Source: Roseibium salinum
GTDB lineage: Bacteria; Pseudomonadota; Alphaproteobacteria; Rhizobiales; Stappiaceae
Reading direction: 5' to 3'
Length of the DNA stretch: 64,000 nt
Assembly: GCF_026240905.1 (NCBI RefSeq)
Contig: NZ_JAPEVI010000003.1
Coordinates: 3,906,001-3,970,000 of the forward strand
A program made the translations under genes and the position numbers. Below are positions 26,716-35,551 of this stretch, piece after piece. Numbering within the stretch: the stretch's first letter is position 1; each line of letters opens with the position of its first letter. The notes beneath the pieces were generated by a model that saw nothing but the letters and a program-made list of their open reading frames with translations, was not told the origin of the DNA and made no database searches.

Positions 26716-28347
26716 TCATCCTTCCCGCTCCGCACGGGCGCGCAGCTCCCTGCGAATGACCTTTCCCGTCGTGGTCAGGGGCAGGGCATCGACGAAGGAG
26801 ATCTCGCGCGGGTATTCATGAGCGGCAAGCCGTATCTTGACGAACTCGGCAATCTCCGCGGCGAGTTCGTCAGAAGGGGCCACGCCCTCCTTCAGGACCA
26901 GGTAGGCCTTGACGATTTCCGTGCGCTGGCTGTCCGGCTTGCCGACGACACCGGCCATGGCGACGGCGGAATGCTTGATCAGGCAGTCCTCTATTTCGCC
27001 CGGGCCGATGCGGTAGCCGGAGGAGGTGATGACGTCGTCGTCGCGGCCGACGAAGCGGATCCAGCCATCGGTATCGCGCATGCCGGTGTCACCGGTCAGC
27101 AGCCAGTCGCCGGCGAATTTCTTTTCCGTTGCCTCCGGGTTGTTCCAGTAGCCGAGGAACATCACCGGATCGGGGCGCTTGACCGCGATGTTGCCGAGCG
27201 TGTCGGCCGGCAGTTCCTCGCCGGCATCGCTGACGATGCTCACCCGGTGGCCCGGAGCGGGCCTGCCCATGATGCCGGGGCGGGCCTCCATCAGCCTTGC
27301 ACAGCTGGAGACGACCATGTTGCATTCGGTCTGGCCGTAGAACTCGTTGATCGTGAGCCCGAAGGTCCTGCGGCCCCAGTCGATCAGTTCCGCGCCGAGG
27401 GTCTCGCCGCCGGAAGCGACGGAGCGCAGCTTCAGCTTCCAGCGTTTCTCGGGCGCATCGACCTGGCGCATCATCTTCAGCGCGGTCGGCGGCAGGAAGG
27501 TGTTGCGGATCTCCTGGTCCTGCAGCAGCTGGAAGGCTGCCTCGGCGGTGAATTTCCGGAACCGGCAGGCGACGACGGGAACGCCCAGATAGAGCGCCGG
27601 CATCAGGACGTCCAGAAGGCCGCCGATCCAGGCCCAGTCGGCGGGCGTCCAGATCCGGTCTCCGGGCCGGCCCAGAAAATCGTGGCTCATTTCAACGCCC
27701 GGCAGATGGCCGAGCAGGACCCGGTGGCCGTGAAGCGCGCCCTTGGGCTGCCCCGTGGTGCCGGATGTGTAGATGATGATCGCCGGGTCGTTTGCCGCCG
27801 TGTCGAAAGGCCGGAAGGTGTCCTCGTGGCCGGCCATGTGGCTGGCGAGATCCTGGGCGCTGCCGTCTTCGCCGTCCACACAGAAGACGGTCGTGAGGTC
27901 GGGAAGCCTGTCCCGGAGCTTGTCGAGCTTTGCCGCGCCGCTGCCATCCGTCACGACCACCTTGGCGCCGGAATCGCGCAGCCGGTATTCCAGTGCTTCT
28001 TCGCCAAACAGGGTGAAGAGCGGAATTGTGATGGCGCCCAGCTTCAGGGCCGCGATATGGGCATAGGCCGTCTCGACGCTCTGCGGCAGGAGGACGCCGA
28101 TGCGGTCGCCGGGCCGCACGTCCCGGCTTTTCAGGAGATTGGCCAGCTGGTTCGACAGCCGCCTGAGATCGTCATAGCTGTAGCGGGCCGTATCGCCGTT
28201 GTCCTCGATGAAGACCAGCGCCTCCCGGTCCGGTTCCCGGGCTGCCCAGTCGTCGCAGACGGCAACGCCGATATTGAAGCGCTCGGGAACTTGCCAGGCG
28301 AAATCCGAGACGAGCTCGTCGTAGCTCGTGGCGTCAGGCCACAGCAT
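26716..28347 (-). CDS. AMP-forming acyl-CoA synthetase
   Basis: The 543-residue protein belongs to the adenylate-forming ligases. The phosphate-binding loop is YTSGTTGQPKGAL, the aromatic A5 motif is NEFYGQTECN, A7 is WLLTGDTGMRD and the hinge FVGRDDDVITSSGYRIGPGE. The catalytic Lys is in PLTTTGKVIRREL. Within the liu operon it probably activates a branched or keto acid, for example acetoacetate or isovalerate, to its CoA ester; the sequence does not decide. The start at 28347 overlaps the end of mccA by 14 bases, indicating coupled translation. Confidence 0.9.
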   Translation of the reverse strand: MLWPDATSYDELVSDFAWQVPERFNIGVAVCDDWAAREPDREALVFIEDNGDTARYSYDDLRRLSNQLANLLKSRDVRPGDRIGVLLPQSVETAYAHIAALKLGAITIPLFTLFGEEALEYRLRDSGAKVVVTDGSGAAKLDKLRDRLPDLTTVFCVDGEDGSAQDLASHMAGHEDTFRPFDTAANDPAIIIYTSGTTGQPKGALHGHRVLLGHLPGVEMSHDFLGRPGDRIWTPADWAWIGGLLDVLMPALYLGVPVVACRFRKFTAEAAFQLLQDQEIRNTFLPPTALKMMRQVDAPEKRWKLKLRSVASGGETLGAELIDWGRRTFGLTINEFYGQTECNMVVSSCARLMEARPGIMGRPAPGHRVSIVSDAGEELPADTLGNIAVKRPDPVMFLGYWNNPEATEKKFAGDWLLTGDTGMRDTDGWIRFVGRDDDVITSSGYRIGPGEIEDCLIKHSAVAMAGVVGKPDSQRTEIVKAYLVLKEGVAPSDELAAEIAEFVKIRLAAHEYPREISFVDALPLTTTGKVIRRELRARAEREG

Positions 28348-30331
28348 CGCTCTCCTCCTCGCCAAGGGCCAGCAGAACGGTGCCGTCGGTCACCTGTTCG
28401 CCTTCCGAAACCAGCACCTCGCCGATGACGCCGTCCCTGGGCGCCTTCAGCGTATGCTCCATCTTCATGGCTTCCAGGATCACCAGCGGCTGGTCCTTCG
28501 TGACCTTGTTGCCGGCCCGCGCGGTGAGCACCTTGACGAGACCGGGCATCGGCGCCACCAGCTGATCGCCTGCGCTGGCCGCCTCTTCGTCGGCGCTCAG
28601 CGTATCGGGCAGGATGATGGGGAATGCGTGGCCGTTCAGGAAAACCGTGAGGCCCTTCTTGCTGGAGGCGACCGCGGCACGGGCGCGGTGCCCCTCGCAT
28701 TCATAGGTGTAGGCGCCATCCGTCACCTTGATCAGCGTGTATTGCCTGATGCCGCCCGGAAGATGAACCGCGAAGCGCCGGTGTCCGCGGGCATGGACCT
28801 CCACGTCCAGCCTTTCGCCGGCAATTTCCAGCAGCGCATACTGCCTCGAGGCGCTCCAGATGCGCCATCCGGCAAGGGTTGCGAACGGATCGTGTCCTTC
28901 CGCCGGTCTGGTCAGGCCGAGCGCGGTCAGGGCCGCCAGAGCAACGGCGTCCTCCGGCACTTCCGGCTCCCGGATGAGGGAGTTCAGGTCCCTGTCGATC
29001 AGGCCCGTGTCGACATCGCCCCGGGCGAAGCCTTCGTGGCGGCACAGGGCGGCCAGGAAGGCGGCATTGGTAACGCAGCCGGCCACTTCCGTTGCCTCCA
29101 GGCTCGCAAGCAGCTTGCCGAGCGCGGCATCGCGCGTCGGGCCGTGGACGATGACCTTGGCGATCATGGGGTCGTAGTAGGGCGTGATCTCGTCACCGGC
29201 CCTGACACCGCTGTCGACCCGGGCGCTGTCTTCGGGAAGAACCAGGTGGTCCAGCGTGCCGATGGCCGGCAGGAACCCTTTGGGCGCGTCTTCCGCATAG
29301 AGCCGGGCTTCAAACGCCCAGCCGCCAAAGGAAAGCTCGTCCTGGCTTTTCGGCAGGGGCTCGCCGGAGGCAACGCGCAACTGCCATTCCACCAGATCCT
29401 CGCCGGTGATCATTTCGGTGACCGGATGCTCCACCTGAAGACGGGTGTTCATTTCCATGAAATAGAACCGGTCGGATCTGAGGCCGTCAGATACGTCGGC
29501 GATGAACTCGATCGTGCCCGCGCCGGAATAATCGATGGCCTTGGCCGCCTTGACGGCGGCTTCGCCCATGGCCCGGCGCATCTCCTCCGGCATGCCGGGG
29601 GCGGGGGCCTCCTCGATCACCTTCTGGTGGCGGCGCTGCAGGGAGCAGTCACGCTCGAACAGATGCACGGCATTGCCGTGGTTGTCGCCGAAGACCTGGA
29701 TCTCGATATGACGCGGCTTGGTGAGGTATTTCTCGATCAGAACCCGGCCGTCGCCGAAACTTGCCTCGCCCTCGCGCTGCGCACCTTTGAGCGCGTCCAG
29801 AAAGTCCTTCGGATCGTCGACCCGGCGCATGCCCTTGCCGCCGCCGCCTGCCCGCGCCTTGATCAGGACCGGATAACCGATCTGCTCCGCCTCGGACTTG
29901 AGGAAATCCGGGTCCTGATTGTCGCCGTGATAACCGGGCACCACCGGAACGCCGGCTTCCACCATCAGGGCCTTGGCGGCGTCTTTCAGGCCCATCGCGC
30001 CGATCGAACGCGAGCTCGGGCCGATGAACGTGATGCCGGCCTTGTCGAGCGCGTCGACGAAATCGGGGTTTTCGGACAGGAAGCCATAGCCGGGATGCAC
30101 GGCTTCGGCGCCGCTCTTGCGGCAGACGTCGATGATCGCGTCCGTCTTCAGATAGCTCTCGGATACCGGCGCGGGGCCGATGCGGTAGGCTTCGTCCGCC
30201 ATGGCGACATGTTTCGCCCCGGCATCCGCATCCGAATAAACGGCAACGGTCTTGATGCCGAGCTTCCTTGCGGTCGCCATCACCCGACAGGCAATCTCGC
30301 CGCGATTGGCGATGAGGATTTTCTTGAACAT
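28334..30331 (-). CDS. liuD: 3-Methylcrotonyl-CoA carboxylase, biotin-containing alpha subunit
   Basis: MccA carries the biotin carboxylase reaction and the biotin carrier of the methylcrotonyl-CoA carboxylase complex (leucine degradation). The 665-residue protein starts with FKKILIANRGEIACRVMATA. The ATP-grasp Gly loop is ARAGGGGKGMR, followed by the HIEIQVFGDNHGN and EMNTRLQVEHPVTEM motifs. The biotin attachment Lys623 is in LEAMKMEHT, in a C-terminal lipoyl-like domain. The ATG overlaps the stop of the macro-domain gene by one base. Its carboxyltransferase partner, upstream in the operon, carries a frameshift. Confidence 0.96.
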   Translation of the reverse strand: MFKKILIANRGEIACRVMATARKLGIKTVAVYSDADAGAKHVAMADEAYRIGPAPVSESYLKTDAIIDVCRKSGAEAVHPGYGFLSENPDFVDALDKAGITFIGPSSRSIGAMGLKDAAKALMVEAGVPVVPGYHGDNQDPDFLKSEAEQIGYPVLIKARAGGGGKGMRRVDDPKDFLDALKGAQREGEASFGDGRVLIEKYLTKPRHIEIQVFGDNHGNAVHLFERDCSLQRRHQKVIEEAPAPGMPEEMRRAMGEAAVKAAKAIDYSGAGTIEFIADVSDGLRSDRFYFMEMNTRLQVEHPVTEMITGEDLVEWQLRVASGEPLPKSQDELSFGGWAFEARLYAEDAPKGFLPAIGTLDHLVLPEDSARVDSGVRAGDEITPYYDPMIAKVIVHGPTRDAALGKLLASLEATEVAGCVTNAAFLAALCRHEGFARGDVDTGLIDRDLNSLIREPEVPEDAVALAALTALGLTRPAEGHDPFATLAGWRIWSASRQYALLEIAGERLDVEVHARGHRRFAVHLPGGIRQYTLIKVTDGAYTYECEGHRARAAVASSKKGLTVFLNGHAFPIILPDTLSADEEAASAGDQLVAPMPGLVKVLTARAGNKVTKDQPLVILEAMKMEHTLKAPRDGVIGEVLVSEGEQVTDGTVLLALGEEESDAVA

Positions 30332-30846
30332 CAGTCTTCCGTCCTCCCGAGCGCAGTCAGGAAATGAGTATGGCTTCGTTCGTCAAAGGCGACGAGCATG
30401 ACGCGTTCGATCGCGGCCAGGTCGGCCAGCACGCGGCCGAGCGTTTCAACGGCAACCTTTGCCGCGCTGTCCGCCGGGTAACCGTAGATGCCGGTCGAAA
30501 TGGCCGGAAAGGCGAAGGTGCGGCAGTCGTTTTCATGACCGAGGCGCAGGCTGTTCTCGTAGCATGCCGCCAGCAGTTCCGGTTCACCGTCATTGCCGCC
30601 GCGCCAGACCGGGCCGACGGTGTGGATGACGTGCCTTGCCGGCAGACGGTGGCCGCCGGTGATCCTGGCCTCACCGGTCTCGCAGCCGCCAAGCTTGCGG
30701 CATTCTTCCAGGAGCCCCGGTCCGGCCGCGCGGTGGATCGCGCCGTCGACCCCGCCGCCGCCCAGCAGCGAGGGATTGGCGGCATTGACGATCGCATCCA
30801 CCTCGACCCTGGTAATGTCTCCGACAAGTGTCTCGATCTTGTGCAT
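30331..30846 (-). CDS. Macro-domain protein (O-acetyl-ADP-ribose deacetylase type)
   Basis: The 171-residue single macro domain resembles YmdB. Its signatures are [28 protein letters not shown] with the catalytic Asp-containing Gly loop, the [13 protein letters not shown] strand, and the substrate loop [13 protein letters not shown]. Such enzymes remove acetyl or ADP-ribose groups and sense ADP-ribose. The placement is unusual: it lies inside the liu operon, 3 bases after mccB and overlapping mccA by one base. That suggests co-expression with leucine catabolism, perhaps handling acyl-ADP-ribose made by sirtuin-type deacylation; this is inference. Confidence 0.93.
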   Translation of the reverse strand: MHKIETLVGDITRVEVDAIVNAANPSLLGGGGVDGAIHRAAGPGLLEECRKLGGCETGEARITGGHRLPARHVIHTVGPVWRGGNDGEPELLAACYENSLRLGHENDCRTFAFPAISTGIYGYPADSAAKVAVETLGRVLADLAAIERVMLVAFDERSHTHFLTALGRTED

Positions 30847-30849
30847 GGC

Positions 30850-32456
30850 TTACATCCTGAACAGGCCGAACCGTGTGTCTTCGATCGGCGCATTGAGCGC
30901 CGCGGAGAGGGAGAGGCCCAGAATATCGCGGGTCTTGCGCGGATCGACGATGCCGTCGTCCCAAAGACGGGCGGCGGCGTAGAGCGGGTGACCCTGCTTC
31001 TCGAACTGGTCGACGATCGGCTGCTTGAAGGCCTTCTCGTCTTCAACCGACCAGCTGCCGCCCTTCCTCTCGATGCCGTCGCGGCGGACCGTGGCGAGCA
31101 CGCCGGCCGCCTGTTCTCCCCCATCACAGATATGCGCGAGTTCGGCCAGGTCCACAGGAAGCGGGGCGAATAGGCGCGGCCGCACATGCCGTAATTGCCT
31201 GCGCCGAACGATCCGCCGACCAGCATCGTGATCTTGGGAACAGAAGTAGTGGCGACCGCGGTCACCAGCTTGGCGCCGTCCTTGGCAATGCCGCCGCTTT
31301 CGTATTTGCGCCCGACCATGAAGCCGGTGATGTTCTGCAGGAACACCAGCGGCACCTTGCGCTGCGAGCAGAGCTCGACGAAATGGGCGCCCTTGACCGC
31401 GCTTTCGGAAAACAGCACGCCGTTGTTGGCGATGATGCCAACCGGCATGCCGTGGATATGGGCAAAGCCGCAGACCAGCGTCGTGCCGTAGCGGGCCTTG
31501 AATTCGTCGAAACGGGAGCCGTCGACGACCCGGGCGATCACTTCGCGGATGTCGTAGGGCGTCTTGAGGTCGGCCGGAACGACGCCGAGGATTTCCTCCG
31601 GATCGTAGAGCGGGTCTTCGGGGGCCTGGAGGGCGACACCCGGGGACTTGATCCGGTTGAGGCTGGCAATGGCGCGGCGGGCGAGGGCAAGGGCGTGGGC
31701 ATCGTCCCGGGCCAGGTGATCGGCGACGCCGGACAGGCGCGTGTGAACGTCACCGCCGCCGAGATCTTCCGCCGAAACCTCCTCACCCGTCGCCGCCTTG
31801 ACCAGGGGCGGGCCGGCAAGGAAGATCGTGCCCTGGTTCTTGACGATGATTGTCTCGTCCGACATGGCCGGCACATAGGCGCCGCCGGCCGTGCAAGAGC
31901 CCATGACCACGGCGATCTGGGCAATGCCCTTGGCGGACATGTTGGCCTGATTGTAGAAGATCCGGCCGAAATGGTCGCGGTCGGGAAAGACCTCGTCCTG
32001 GTTGGGCAGGTTCGCGCCGCCCGAATCGACCAGGTAGATGCAGGGCAGGTTGTTCTGTTCGGCAATCTCCTGGGCGCGCAGGTGTTTCTTGACCGACATG
32101 GGGTAATAGGTGCCGCCCTTTACCGTGGCGTCATTGGCAAGGATCATCACCTCCTGGCCTTCCACCCGGCCGATGCCGGCAATCATGCCCGCGGCCGGGG
32201 CCGCCCCGTCATACATGTCGTGGGCCGCCAGCATGCCGACTTCCAGGAACGGCGAGCCGGGGTCCAGAAGCCGGGAGACACGTTCGCGCGGCAGGATCTT
32301 GCCGCGGGAGACGTGGCGCTCGCGGGCGGATTCGCCGCCGCCGTCGAGCGCCGCTTGTGCCGCTTCCTTCACGACGGCCATTGCCGCTTCATGGGCGGTC
32401 CTGTTGGCCGCAAACTGGTCGCTCCTGGGCGACAGGCTCGATTTCAGGATGCTCAT
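30850..32456 (-). pseudogene. liuB: 3-Methylcrotonyl-CoA carboxylase, carboxyltransferase beta subunit, with a one-base frameshift
   Basis: This gene should transfer CO2 from biotin to methylcrotonyl-CoA. From 32456 the frame reads [19 protein letters not shown] through a complete N-terminal carboxyltransferase region to [10 protein letters not shown]. The next family residues, [19 protein letters not shown] through the normal end RFGLFRM (stop 30850), are in another frame. The break is a run of five G on the coding strand (31118-31122) where ATG-GGG-GGA needs six. Adding one base restores 535 residues, the family's usual length. It is either a real mutation or a homopolymer error. Everything else is intact, including the ribosome site and the spacing within the operon, so I suspect recent loss or an assembly error. 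Confidence 0.9.
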
Positions 32457-32525
32457 GTCATCCGGTCTCCCGTGGATCAATCCGCGCTCATGTGGACGCA
32501 CATGGGGCAGTGAGGTTGATCGATT

Positions 32526-33191
32526 TCAGAGTGCGGGGACCTTCTGCGTGTCATTCAGCGCAGCAGGCTCCCGGGTTGCAAGCGGTGCGACGGCTTTGCG
32601 CACCATGGTCAGGTAAAGGTCTTCGATGTTCCGCTCGCTGAGGCGGCCGCCTGTCCGGTACCAGTTCGGAATGCCGGTCAGCATGGCAATGATCGCGCGG
32701 GTCGCGACTTTCGGTTCGTCGATGCTGTAGCGGCCCTTTGCGGCGCCATCTTCCAGAATGCCGGTCAGGATGGATTCGTAACGGCGGCGTTCGGCCTCGA
32801 TGAGGGCGAAGTTCTCCGGCTCCAGGCTGCGCAGTTCCATGTAGGAGATGAACACCTCGTCGGCGCGCTCCAGATGGTGGCGGATGTGGAAGCGCACGAA
32901 ACGCTCGAGCGGGTCCATGCCGTCAGGGAAATCCGCCTCGTCCCAGGCCGACAGGAGCTCCGCCATGTGGGACAGCATCAGGTCTTTCAGAATGTCCTGC
33001 TTGGTGGGGAAATGGTTGTAGAGCGCGCCGGGCCGGACGCCGACATCCGCGGCGATCTCGCGCATGGAAACGGCGGCGTAGCCGGCAGCGGCAAAGCGCT
33101 TCAAGGCGGCCTTGCGGACGCGCCCGGCGGTTTCCTGCCCTTTGGCGCGGACCGGGCCGCGGCCATGGGGTTTTTCGGCGATATCGGTCAT
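32526..33191 (-). CDS. TetR-family transcriptional regulator, likely of the liu operon
   Basis: The 221-residue protein has a TetR-type helix-turn-helix near its N-terminus (AALKRFAAAGYAAVSMREIAADVGVRPGALYNHFPTKQDIL, split across helices 1-4). An all-helical ligand-binding part follows. It is the first gene upstream of liuB on the same strand, with 69 bases between them, so it likely controls the operon and may respond to a CoA ester. The ATG at 33191 is favoured because a perfect operator-like palindrome lies 25-44 bases upstream; the longer open frame would run through it. TetR regulators of leucine catabolism are known in some proteobacteria. Confidence 0.9.
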   Translation of the reverse strand: MTDIAEKPHGRGPVRAKGQETAGRVRKAALKRFAAAGYAAVSMREIAADVGVRPGALYNHFPTKQDILKDLMLSHMAELLSAWDEADFPDGMDPLERFVRFHIRHHLERADEVFISYMELRSLEPENFALIEAERRRYESILTGILEDGAAKGRYSIDEPKVATRAIIAMLTGIPNWYRTGGRLSERNIEDLYLTMVRKAVAPLATREPAALNDTQKVPAL

Positions 33192-33215
33192 ACCATTCTC
33201 CCTGAGAGAGAAAAT

Positions 33216-33235
33216 AAATGAACGTTCGTTCATTT
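33216..33235. promoter_or_regulatory. Probable TetR operator
   Basis: AAATGAACG-TT-CGTTCATTT is a perfect inverted repeat with 9-base arms and a 2-base centre. It lies 25 bases upstream of the TetR start codon, where an autoregulatory operator is expected, and 150 bases ahead of the divergent ppk2 gene. Confidence 0.75.
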
Positions 33236-33344
33236 GCAAGGGGTTTTCAGCGGGAAATCCGGGTCGGGAGCAAATATCGGTTGTGAAGGGGAGCGAATGT
33301 CAAAAAACTTACATACATAACCTGTTCACCGTCAGGAGGACGAA

Positions 33345-33419
33345 ATGCCCGGCGTTTCGCCATGGCAGCATTCGAAGGAACCCGTTGATGAGCGAAGACA
33401 GTGCAAGGACCTGGGTTGA
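33345..33419 (+). CDS. Possible 24-residue leader peptide overlapping the ppk2 start
   Basis: A strong AGGAGG (33334-33339) is placed five bases before this ATG, better than the GAAGGA serving ppk2. The frame encodes MPGVSPWQHSKEPVDERRQC and four more residues, and stops 30 bases inside ppk2 in a different frame. It may couple or attenuate ppk2 translation, or be fortuitous. Confidence 0.35.
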   Translation: MPGVSPWQHSKEPVDERRQCKDLG

Positions 33420-34296
33420 GGCCGAATGGGCGGACAGTCTGGACGAAGAACTGGAAATGGAGATCGACGACTTTCTGATCGCCAGGGACCTGGCCTTCAT
33501 TTCCGACAAGAAGCATCAGTCATCGATCGACCGGAACACCTATTTTCACGAGCTGCTGCGTCTCCAGGCGGAGTTGGTCAAGCTCCAGGACTGGGTGCAG
33601 CACAACGGGGAGAAGATCGTGGTGATCTTCGAGGGCCGGGACGCGGCCGGCAAGGGTGGGGTGATCAAGCGGATCACCCAGCGGCTCAACCCGCGTGTCG
33701 CCCGCGTCGTGGCGTTGCCGGCGCCGACCGAGCGCGAAAAATCCCAGTGGTATTTCCAGCGCTACGTGCCGCATCTGCCGGCCGCCGGCGAGATCGTCCT
33801 TTTCGACCGGTCCTGGTACAATCGCTCCGGCGTGGAACGGGTCATGGGCTTTGCCAGCGAGGACCATGTCGAGCAGTTTTTCAACGACGTGCCGGAATTC
33901 GAGCGCATGCTCGTGCGCTCCGGCATCACGCTGATCAAATACTGGTTCTCCATCACGGACGAAGAGCAGCAGTTGCGCTTCCTGATGCGCATCCACGACC
34001 CGCTCAAGCAGTGGAAACTGTCGCCGATGGACCTGGAATCGCGCGTGCGCTGGGAGGATTATACCAAGGCCAAGGAAGACACTTTCGAGCGCACGAACAT
34101 TCCCGAGGCGCCCTGGTTCATCGTCGAAGGCAACGACAAGAAACAGGCCCGTCTCAACTGCATCAGCCATCTCCTGTCCATGCTGCCCTACGAGGAAGTC
34201 CCGACTGATCCGGTCGTCCTGCCGGAGCGCCGCTACAATTCCGACTACGAGCGCAAGGTCCTGCCGGAGCATCTCTACGTACCGGAAAAATATTGA
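33388..34296 (+). CDS. ppk2: Polyphosphate kinase 2
   Basis: PPK2 enzymes phosphorylate nucleotides with polyphosphate. The 302-residue single-domain protein has the Walker A loop FEGRDAAGKGG (residues 81-91) and the Walker B LFDRSWYNRSG (138-148). Lid residues follow in ESRVRWEDYTKAKE, and the C-terminal DDxx-like NDKKQARLN segment is present. The length fits a one-domain PPK2. The ATG at 33388 is preceded by GAAGGA; a stronger site upstream serves a small overlapping frame. Downstream, a perfect 16-bp palindrome (TTCCCGCCGGCGGGAA, 34342-34357) may form a transcript-ending hairpin. Confidence 0.95.
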   Translation: MSEDSARTWVEAEWADSLDEELEMEIDDFLIARDLAFISDKKHQSSIDRNTYFHELLRLQAELVKLQDWVQHNGEKIVVIFEGRDAAGKGGVIKRITQRLNPRVARVVALPAPTEREKSQWYFQRYVPHLPAAGEIVLFDRSWYNRSGVERVMGFASEDHVEQFFNDVPEFERMLVRSGITLIKYWFSITDEEQQLRFLMRIHDPLKQWKLSPMDLESRVRWEDYTKAKEDTFERTNIPEAPWFIVEGNDKKQARLNCISHLLSMLPYEEVPTDPVVLPERRYNSDYERKVLPEHLYVPEKY

Positions 34297-34442
34297 GGGG
34301 GTAAGTGTTGGCGATCGGCTCCTGGCCCAAAGGACCCGGTTTTCCCGCCGGCGGGAACCAGAAAGCCGGCAATCCGCCCTTGCGGGGCGGCAGGAATTCA
34401 TGCCATCTGAGTAACGTGCCTCAAGAATGAAAGGGAGCCAGG

Positions 34443-35450
34443 ATGGAAGACGGAAAAATCCGGTGGGGGATCGTTTCAACGGCCGATATCGGCCTCAAGA
34501 AGGTTATTCCCGGCATCCAGCGGTCGAAGACGGGCATCGCCTTCGCCATCGGCTCCCGCGACAAGGCCCGGGCCGACGCGGCCGCCAGGGCTCTGGGCAT
34601 CGAACGGGCCTATGGCTCCTATGAGGATCTGCTGGCGGACCCGGATGTGGATGCCGTCTACATTCCGCTGCCGAACCACCTGCATGTGCCGTTGACCAGG
34701 CAGGCGGTCGAGGCGGGCAAGCATGTGCTGTGTGAAAAGCCGCTTGCGCTGAATGCGGAGGAGGCGGCCCAGCTTCGCGATCTGCCGAAGGACAGGCTGG
34801 TCGCCGAAAACTTCATGGTCCGGGCGCATCCGCAATGGATGATGGCCCGTGAAATCATTCGCTCCGGCGAGCTTGGCGAACTGAAGGCGATCCAGGCCTT
34901 TTTCAGCTACTTCAACGACGACCCGGGCAATATCCGCAACATGGCCGATATCGGCGGCGGCGCGCTCTACGATATCGGCTGCTACACCATGCTGGCGGGC
35001 CGTTACTTCTTTGAAGCGGAACCGCAGCGGGTCGTGTCGCTGATCGACAAGGATCCGCAATTCGGCACCGACCGGATGAGCAGCGCCCTTCTGGATTTCG
35101 GCGCCGGTCGGCACCTGACCTTCACCGTCTCGACCCAGCTGACGCCCTACCAGCGTGTCCAGCTCGTCGGCACGAAGAAGCGGCTGGAGATCGTCATTCC
35201 GGTGAATGCGCCGCAAGGCGAGGCGGTTTCCCTGCGCGTCGACGACGGCTCGGTCCTGGGAGACGCGGTGATGCAGACCCAGATCATTTCGCCCTGCGAC
35301 CAGTATGCCGAACTCGTCGACGTGTTCGGAAAGGCCGTTGCCGGCGAAGCACCGCTGCCCTATGGCCTGGAAGACGCGATCCAGAACATGAAGGTCCTGG
35401 ATGCCCTGTTTGCCTCTGCTGTGGATGGTGGCTGGGTTTCGCTAAGCTGA
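34443..35450 (+). CDS. Gfo/Idh/MocA-family NAD(P)-dependent oxidoreductase
   Basis: The 335-residue protein has an N-terminal Rossmann domain (RWGIVSTADIGLKKVIPGI; the usual GxGxxG is relaxed to STADIG). The family's sugar-binding EKP motif is in GKHVLCEKPLALNAEEA. The C-terminal alpha/beta domain has the YDIGCYTM segment with the conserved Asp and Tyr. Members oxidise sugars, inositols or trans-dihydrodiols, and the substrate is unknown. It stands alone on the plus strand, 146 bases after ppk2. Confidence 0.9.
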   Translation: MEDGKIRWGIVSTADIGLKKVIPGIQRSKTGIAFAIGSRDKARADAAARALGIERAYGSYEDLLADPDVDAVYIPLPNHLHVPLTRQAVEAGKHVLCEKPLALNAEEAAQLRDLPKDRLVAENFMVRAHPQWMMAREIIRSGELGELKAIQAFFSYFNDDPGNIRNMADIGGGALYDIGCYTMLAGRYFFEAEPQRVVSLIDKDPQFGTDRMSSALLDFGAGRHLTFTVSTQLTPYQRVQLVGTKKRLEIVIPVNAPQGEAVSLRVDDGSVLGDAVMQTQIISPCDQYAELVDVFGKAVAGEAPLPYGLEDAIQNMKVLDALFASAVDGGWVSLS

Positions 35451-35551
35451 CCCGGTGAGGGCCATCTTCGCCAGAGCATGCTCTCGCCCCGGCCCGAACC
35501 GGTCCGATCCTGCAGTTCATGTGGGTATCGCCGAAGCGGCCGCGGAAGTCG

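Noticed and set aside
28328..30367. 679-codon plus-strand frame opposite liuD
   Set aside because: It mirrors the biotin carboxylase gene and contains no motif.
31118..31122. Programmed ribosomal frameshifting in mccB
   Set aside because: Homologues are encoded in one frame, the five-G run is short, and no stimulatory stem-loop is evident. A mutation or sequencing error is simpler.
30357..32501. A 714-residue fusion protein running from mccB through the macro-domain region
   Set aside because: Beyond the G-run at 31118-31122 this frame has no similarity. It is the out-of-frame continuation of the frameshifted mccB.
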